From: Basidiobolus ranarum
Taxonomy: Eukaryota; Basidiobolomycota; Basidiobolomycetes; Basidiobolales
NCBI GenBank assembly: GCA_040143965.1
Contig: JASJQH010006954.1
Span: 1 to 33,008, forward strand
Direction of reading: 5' to 3'
DNA: 33,008 nucleotides
Shown here: positions 29,642-33,008 of the stretch, in pieces
How positions within the stretch are numbered: position 1 is the stretch's first letter
Layout of the letters: every line of letters begins with the position of its first letter
Notes under the pieces: model-generated
What the model was told of the DNA's origin: nothing
The model's input: only the letters and a program-made list of their open reading frames with translations
Database searches by the model: none
Translations under genes and position numbers: made by a program

Positions 29642-31363
29642 ATGAACATTTCCATTCTTCCGGCGCGTGTGCGTATTCTTAGTTTTCCTATCCACTCTCG
29701 ACCCTTATGGACTCATGCCATTGTTAAAAACACCTTCTTTCCTTCAAGGTTAATTTACTTTCAACTAAATCACTATGACAATCATATTCTAGAAGACTTT
29801 GGTCAAATCTATTAGCTTCTTCCTAATTGTTGAAATTCAGTATAATTATATGCACGTGTTAACTATTTTCCTCTTTTTTATAACTCTTCTCCATACTTGT
29901 TCGCGGAAACTTAATTTTATCACGGCATACCAATTTTCTACTACTCAAATCTCTCGCATAGTAGACGCGATAGCTTTTTCAGTTACACCGAAAACTTGTC
30001 AGAAATATCTATCATTGCGGATGTGCGATCTATTGAAAAGGATTTCTTACAATCTCCTGCTTTAAAATCTACTCCCAACATAAAGATCTGTGACGATATA
30101 TTTCGAGTACTCGAGATTGATAATGCTTATGGACTGGGTAAGTTTACATTGAAACAAAACCAACACCACCAGAAACTAAACGATTCTTCGGGTTTTCTTG
30201 GTTAGAACTCAATTCCAAACGCATCAACGATCTTACAGGCCCCCTCGCCCGCGCTGGAATTAGTATCTTTTATTTGTCTACATATCAAACCGACTATTTC
30301 CTGGTAAACCTAATTAGATTGAATTGTTCACCAGTTGAATTATTTTAGTCTTCTTTCCCTTAACTCTCTTGTTTTTTGTAGATCAAAGAAAAACGCATTC
30401 CATTTGCTATAAAAACATTGCAAGCGTGTGGGTTTGACTTTATTGATCTGGACGCAGTAGAACTTACCACACCACCCGAATCTCCTTCTCCTATTGAGAT
30501 TCCTGCTGGAAACTTTAACTTGGAGCAGCCACCTACAAGCCTCAAGTCGGTGGAGAACCTTGGTAACGGAGACACTCTTGAACACGATATCATTGTTCAA
30601 GTGCGTCGTCAGTGTGCCAAAATTGTTACAAAGCACAAGTTGCGATTAGTCGGCTTAGATAAGGAATACCGGGATAATTGGGCCATGAAACTCATCCGGA
30701 TTCTACTCTATCCGGAGCTTGACGAAGACTTCAGGTAAACTTAGGGTTACAAGACTCAGACAGAATCAATTCAATTCAATTCAATTGAAATACTAATGCT
30801 AATGCTAATTATTCTTAATGCAATTTGTAGAAGTTCCAAATCTAGATTCGTTTCTTTTACTGCCACTGAGGACGGGATCTCACTAATTGTTGAAGAAAGT
30901 GTCTTGGCACAGTTCGAACATTACATGATCAATATGAGTTTAACTAGACGTCCGATGAGATTAATCCAGATTGATCTTTCTATTTTTGGTGAGGGTTCGT
31001 TCATAAATAACCTATCGTTTCAGACATACAAACTAACCGTGATTTGTCTTGATAGTGTGCGACCGCTATGGTATCGTTCACTCGATGTCAAGCCCCCTCA
31101 GTGATGCTGGAATCAATCTTATCTATCTCAGCACCACCCAATGTGCAAATGTTCTGGTAAGTAGCAAGATCCACCCGTCTATTCTCCCTAACCACCCCCC
31201 TAACCACCCCCCTAACCACCGTCATTAATCAATAACCTAGGTTGAGGAAGATCACCTCCCAATTGCCCAACAAATCTTGGAGGCACTGGATACACCGCCA
31301 GTGACTCCAGCTACTGATCAGGAAATGACCAGATTCCGGTTTGAATCCCATTTAGTTGCATAG
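29642..31363 (+). CDS. CASTOR-like tandem ACT-domain protein (arginine-sensor family)
   Basis: Seven exons: 29642-29748, 29974-30137, 30206-30303, 30382-30734, 30831-30988, 31056-31156, 31241-31363, giving 367 residues. The first intron is long (225 nt). The order matches human CASTOR1/2: an N-terminal ILPARVRILSFP strand and LWTHAIVKNTFF, then FFSYTENLSEISIIAD. The ACT unit GPLARAGISIFYLSTYQTDYFLI follows (residues about 105-125). A linker leads to SRFVSFTATEDGISLIVEE and a second unit, YGIVHSMSSPLSDAGINLIYLST. In animals this family binds arginine and inhibits GATOR2 upstream of TORC1. The Ser of the first ACT pocket is kept (GISI). The aspartate known as D304 in human CASTOR1 aligns by eye with Ala (STTQCANVL versus STFNFDHAL). 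Ligand and partner in the fungus are therefore unknown. Poly(A) signal AATAAA at 31653. Confidence 0.85.
31186..31220. repeat. 12-bp C-rich tandem repeat inside an intron
   Basis: CTAACCACCCCC-type units repeat about three times in the last intron of the CASTOR-like gene. Each unit contains a CTAAC, which resembles a branch site, so the true branch point may be ambiguous. Confidence 0.75.
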
Positions 31364-32534
31364 AATGAATGAATCCAAGTATAATATGCAAACGTTATCT
31401 GTCTAACACAGTTCCCAACCAATATTGCTTTCGTCAATGTCGCTCACAATTATCGCTTAGAAAATCCCAACCATTTTTCTTTTACTAGTCTCTCTTCTCA
31501 GCTGAGTTTGAAGATATGTGTACATAATCATATTTCTCTGTTTATTCTTCACCTGATTTAGTTCAGTAATATTAAGTTATATTCGTTCTCTTCCCTACTT
31601 CTCCCCCTTTCCTCTCCTTGAATATCTTTCTTACTCATTTGCACTTGAATACAATAAACTCTAGGTGTCAAGAAGCAATATATATCGTAAATTGATATAT
31701 ATATATTCCTAATATATATTATTAATATTATTTTCCAAGTAGTAGTATATATAATGGCTGAAGTTTATTACATTTGCTATCATTCCTCTCTGTACCGTAT
31801 CAATCTATAAATTGCAACAAAGTAAATTTTTAATTAGTAATCAAATTTCATCTGGCTTCACAGGTGTCTTTTCCATAGACCAAGCAGATGGCTTGATCCC
31901 AGACATTCTCCACCACATCCACTTGACTAACAAATTACCTGTCAAAAAATGTGCATACTTTTGAAGTTTATTGTCTTCATCATATTTGTTATCTTTATCT
32001 TTATACACCTAACTAGTTCATATATCACATATAACTTAGTTCACATTATTTAGTCAAATATCACTTTGGTGAGAATCAGAAACATATATCTTATATATAT
32101 GTAAATAACATGAGAATTAGCAATACTGTATTGGAAATTTCAAACTTGTCCAAATTGCCACAAATATAGCTCATTTTACTTCCCCAGATGTTCTGAGCAC
32201 AATCCCAGTGTTAGTTTTCTGTATTTCCACCAAAATGTATAAATGCTCTATTTCTGGACAATAAATAATTATCTAACAAGTTAATCACAACTCCACTTTT
32301 TCAAGGTTCCTCCAAACAGCCCATATTTTCCTAGTACATACACAAACTCCCACAAGAATAGTGAATTCATTCACACCATGATAAATGATCTATAACCAAA
32401 GGGGCTAATCAAGGAATGCCACTCCTCTTGGGCCTCCACTATCACAATAAGGAACTAGACAAGGACTGGAAACAACAACAAGAGGCTAGAAAGCAGGAGA
32501 GTACTTGGGTGTAGACCACAAGGCAAAACAAAAC
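31364..32534. other. AT-rich spacer
   Basis: Contains the CASTOR-like poly(A) signal (AATAAA 31653-31658) and runs of TATATA (31675-31755). No gene recognised. The last 200 bases directly flank the LTR. Confidence 0.5.
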
Positions 32535-32850
32535 TGTTGGATAATTAATCTTTATTCAACATCATAGTTAACTTAAGTTATGATACATATATCAGAAACA
32601 GAAAGCAACATATTTATAGCCCCTATATTCTAAATATGGATATCTCTATATCTATACAACAAGTATGTCTTATTATCCCCACTTATCTATTATATCTTAT
32701 GACACAAACTCCTGAATATCTCAAACAATTGATTTACTTTTCTACTATATTAGTCACCATATACTCATAAGAATAAAGTAACTAAAACACACTATCATAA
32801 GTTGCTTCTAATACACAAAGTCTACCCCTATTATGTCAAGATCCTCCAAC
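32535..32850 (+). mobile_element. Left LTR of a Ty1/copia retrotransposon
   Basis: Starts TGTTGGA and ends TCCAAC, the inverted pair typical of copia LTRs, about 316 bp long. It is directly followed by TTGGTAGCAGC, which fits a primer-binding site for the 3' end of initiator tRNA-Met, and then by a gag-like frame. The exact right end is uncertain by 1-2 bases. The other LTR is beyond the window, so the target-site duplication cannot be tested; the five bases before the LTR are AAAAC. Confidence 0.7.
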
Positions 32851-33008
32851 TTGGTAGCAGCAAGTGAATTAGAGTCTTCTTCCCAAAAGGAGATTCCCAA
32901 TATTCCAACATTCAATGGGGAAGATTTCCATGAATGGAAATTCAAGATACAACTTGTGCTTGAAGGGAAACATGTCTGGGAAGTAGTTCAACCAGATGAA
33001 GAAGAAGA
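32833..33008 (+). CDS. Ty1/copia gag polyprotein, N-terminus (partial at window edge)
   Basis: Open to the end of the window (58 codons seen). After a Ser-rich start it reads IPTFNGEDFHEWKFKIQLVL and then VWEVVQP, matching the first conserved region of copia-type gag, where an (L/F)NGxNYxxWK block precedes helices. The only in-frame ATG (32833) lies inside the LTR, as for TYA of yeast Ty1. The frame is undamaged as far as it goes, so the element could be recent. Confidence 0.75.
   Translation, partial: MSRSSNLVAASELESSSQKEIPNIPTFNGEDFHEWKFKIQLVLEGKHVWEVVQPDEEE

Noticed and set aside
29799-30065. 88-codon plus-strand ORF at the start of the CASTOR-like gene
   Set aside because: It spans the first intron in the wrong frame; the FFSYTEN frame joined to exon 1 matches the CASTOR family.

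Overview
The window looks like nuclear DNA of a fungus, probably of an early-diverging (zygomycete-grade) lineage. The evidence is short introns (mostly 35-150 nt, GT...AG, often with a CTAAC-like branch site), AT-rich spacers, small intron-rich genes, a Ty1/copia element, and fungal as well as animal-like housekeeping genes (UNC50, GEMIN2, CASTOR-like, Ki-67-like). The species cannot be named from sequence alone. Exon models were built by hand from reading-frame continuity, splice sites and family resemblance.

Layout. 1-2906: AT-rich, no supportable gene. 2907-3413: small coiled-coil protein with a 13-residue repeat. 3792-4512: HINT3-type HIT protein, preceded by a tRNA-like relic. 5455-6881: prolidase. 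7388-7699: intronless histone H4. 8077-8525 (-): small single-pass membrane protein. 9280-9945: secreted protein with a near-perfect run of 24 GX3 units. 10357-12358: transcription factor joining three Myb repeats to four SFP1/JAZF1-like C2H2 fingers. 12670-14989 (-): twelve-exon glomulin/YAP-binding-like protein with one reading-frame problem. 15143-16858 (-): secreted multicopper-oxidase-like protein that has lost half of its trinuclear copper ligands. 17190-18270 (-): UNC50/GMH1. 19030-19867: single-pass membrane protein. 20208-26954 (-): 2248-residue intronless FHA protein with two Ki-67/RepoMan-type PP1-docking motifs, acidic tandem repeats and a basic tail. 27611-28740 (-): Gemin2. 29642-31363: CASTOR-like tandem ACT protein, divergent from Gemin2. 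32535-33008: left LTR and start of gag of a Ty1/copia element cut by the window edge.

These are mostly unrelated single-copy genes, not an operon or cluster. The most notable items are the Ki-67-like protein, the GX3 secreted protein, the degenerate multicopper oxidase, the Myb-zinc-finger fusion, and the CASTOR-like protein lacking the aspartate used for arginine binding in the human protein.
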